DNA from: Chloroflexia bacterium
GTDB lineage: Bacteria; Chloroflexota; Chloroflexia; Thermomicrobiales; UBA6265
Length of the DNA: 7,388 nucleotides
Assembly (NCBI GenBank): GCA_013694885.1
Contig: JACDBO010000265.1
Span: forward strand, 1 to 7,388
Direction: 5' to 3'
The notes under the pieces are model-generated. The model worked only from the letters and a program-made list of their open reading frames with translations. It did no database searches and was not told the origin of the DNA. Position 1 is the stretch's first letter. Each line of letters opens with the position of its first letter. A program made the translations under genes and the position numbers. Below, piece by piece: positions 6,889 through 7,388 of this stretch.

Positions 6889-7031
6889 TCAAGACGACCC
6901 CGTGCAGTCCCACCGCGGTACCCGCGAGGAGCAAGGCACTCGGAGGCGTCACAATGCTTTACCGTCACCACAAATGTAGTCCGACCAGTCGGCACCGTGC
7001 GGGCATTGCTGCACGGTGCCGTTTCGTTTCG
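6889..7031 (+). ncRNA. Candidate short terminated transcript (small RNA or leader with short peptide)
   Basis: A promoter-like element ending at 6882 and an intrinsic terminator ending near 7030 would define a transcript of about 140 nt. It contains a 5-bp hairpin (6914-6926) and a near-ideal ribosome site: GGAGG (6942-6946), then 7 bases, then ATG (6954). The reading frame from that ATG begins MLYRHHKCSPTSRHR and stays open to 7130, but the terminator stem starts only 36 bases into it. Most transcripts would therefore end inside the frame. This fits either a non-coding RNA or a leader peptide whose translation could influence terminator folding and hence read-through toward the gene at 7206. 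I recognise no known RNA family, and the peptide lacks a run of one amino acid typical of classic attenuators. The evidence is positional and structural only. Confidence 0.3.
6990..7030 (+). terminator. Intrinsic terminator (11-bp perfect stem plus T-rich tail)
   Basis: CGGCACCGTGC (6990-7000) pairs perfectly with GCACGGTGCCG (7011-7021) across a 10-base loop, followed by TTTCGTTTC. The T-rich tail is on the + strand only; the minus-strand side reads ACTGGTCGG. It therefore terminates rightward transcription, yet no established + gene ends to its left, since mobA runs the other way. This implies a short transcript starting in the mobA upstream region. Confidence 0.75.
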
Positions 7032-7135
7032 TGGCCGGAAGCAATGGCGGGTTCGGAGCAGTGCTGTTTCGCAACCCTGACCCATCAGTTGACCCGCGAG
7101 ATAGTCGGGACCATGCCCTCTTCCACGTAGCGGGT

Positions 7136-7154
7136 CTGGGGGGGGTACCTCCAG
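7136..7154 (+). repeat. Hairpin built on an eight-G run
   Basis: Bases 7138-7145 are eight consecutive G. CTGGGGG (7136-7142) can pair with CCTCCAG (7148-7154), seven pairs with one G-U, leaving a five-base loop. It lies 52 bases before the start codon at 7206, within that gene's likely leader. No T-run follows, so it is not an obvious terminator. Confidence 0.4.
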
Positions 7155-7171
7155 GCCGTCACCTTTCCGTA

Positions 7172-7185
7172 TCGGCAATTGCCGA
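7172..7185. promoter_or_regulatory. 14-bp perfect palindrome just upstream of a ribosome site, possible operator
   Basis: TCGGCAATTGCCGA is a perfect inverted repeat ending 4 bases before AAGGAG (7190-7195). As DNA it could be a dimeric repressor site. As RNA it could form a 5-bp stem with an AAUU loop next to the ribosome site. Either would place control directly on the gene at 7206. Confidence 0.35.
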
Positions 7186-7205
7186 AATAAAGGAGCGGAG
7201 CCTCG

Positions 7206-7388
7206 ATGAATTCGAGCATGATCGGCAAGATCGAAAAGGCGCATCGGTACGCGCGTGAGCCGGAGCGGATCAGATTCATCACACTCCAGACGACATTTCA
7301 CGGTGGACACGACGATTACGTAGTCGCCTTGACCGACGAAGGCTGGCAATGTGATTGCCACACGTTTCAGGCACACATGGTCGAAACG
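7206..7388 (+). CDS. N-terminal part of a small Cys-x-Cys protein, possibly SWIM-type zinc finger; 3' end outside window
   Basis: Sixty-one codons are visible before the right edge. The protein begins MNSSMIGKIEKAHRYAREP and continues with a short beta-rich stretch (RIRFITLQTTFHGGHDDYVV) and then DEGWQCDCHTFQAHMVET. The WxCxC pair (Cys52, Cys54) followed by a hydrophobic/aromatic position is how SWIM zinc fingers begin (CxC...CxH). The expected second half, Cys-x-His about 8-12 residues later, would fall just beyond the window, so the call cannot be completed here. SWIM domains bind DNA or proteins. The ATG at 7206 is preceded by AAGGAG (7190-7195, spacing 10) and GGAG (7197-7200, spacing 5), both supporting this start over the second ATG at 7218. 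The leader holds a palindrome and a G-run hairpin, suggesting regulated expression. Confidence 0.75.
   Translation, partial: MNSSMIGKIEKAHRYAREPERIRFITLQTTFHGGHDDYVVALTDEGWQCDCHTFQAHMVET

Larger units (their letters stand above)
6799..7205. other. 407-base region without a confident protein gene, rich in regulatory-looking structure
   Basis: This gap separates mobA (-) from the partial gene at 7206 (+). From left to right it contains the mobA ribosome site (6811-6814), an extended -10 on + (6874-6882), a small CGCGG-TAC-CCGCG hairpin (6914-6926), a GGAGG plus ATG pair (6942-6956), an intrinsic terminator (6990-7030), a G8-run hairpin (7136-7154) and a 14-bp palindrome (7172-7185) just before the next ribosome site. 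An open frame on - covering 6813-7376 has no family features and overlaps all of these, so I treat it as a shadow. Confidence 0.6.

Noticed and set aside
6905..6930. Minus-strand GGGTACCGCG resembling the conserved T-box sequence
   Set aside because: Only this short piece matches. There is no terminator/antiterminator pair or stem I, and the downstream gene is mobA, not an amino-acid gene. The match also follows from the local CGCGG/CCGCG palindrome.
7031..7075. GGCCGGAAGCAATGG and GGTTCGGAGC as parts of an SRP RNA or tRNA
   Set aside because: The surrounding bases do not form the required stems, and the core motifs are only partly present.
6954..7130. The 59-codon frame after GGAGG-N7-ATG as an ordinary protein gene
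   Set aside because: An intrinsic terminator lies inside it from codon 13 onward and the predicted peptide resembles nothing I know. I keep it only as a possible leader peptide inside the candidate transcript.
6813..7376. A 187-codon open frame on the minus strand across the right intergenic region
   Set aside because: It overlaps the mobA start, a terminator and the well-supported start at 7206, and its protein has no recognisable features.

Overview
The window is GC-rich (around 60% by eye) and densely coding. It reads as ordinary bacterial chromosome, with no insertion sequence, phage gene, CRISPR array, tRNA or rRNA visible. The wording of the MiaB N-terminus (WTIGCQMN), a GAF-PAS histidine kinase, a low-complexity secreted protein and the mixed ATG/GTG/TTG starts would suit a Chloroflexota (Thermomicrobia-like) genome. 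That placement is inference from recalled sequence style, not from a search.

Layout. (1) 1-1244 (+): the 3' part of a sensor histidine kinase, cut by the left edge. (2) 1245-1450: a convergent gap holding a 15-bp perfect hairpin. (3) 1451-2668 (-): a secreted, cysteine-free, acidic protein of unknown function. (4) 2669-2989: a divergent promoter region of about 320 bases. (5) 2990-4354 and 4397-5266 (+): miaB, a tRNA methylthiotransferase, followed 42 bases later by a TPR protein with a very acidic tail, probably one operon. (6) 5285-6798 (-): read from the right, mobA, a DUF1232 membrane protein and a small Arg-rich tail-anchored protein, closely spaced and probably co-transcribed. This group converges on the TPR gene with only 18 bases between stop codons. 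(7) 6799-7205: about 400 bases without a confident gene. It holds a promoter-like element, a strong Shine-Dalgarno plus ATG, an intrinsic terminator 36 bases after that ATG, a second hairpin built on a G8 run, and a 14-bp palindrome. (8) 7206-7388 (+): the start of a small protein with a Cys-x-Cys motif, possibly SWIM-type, cut by the right edge.

The genes do not form one obvious pathway. MiaB modifies tRNA, MobA finishes molybdenum cofactor, and the kinase has no response regulator in view. The least explained stretch is 6850-7205, where a short terminated transcript and a structured leader lie between mobA and the Cys-x-Cys gene. The TPR protein paired with miaB and the secreted protein are the least understood genes. 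No clear new multi-gene system is evident.
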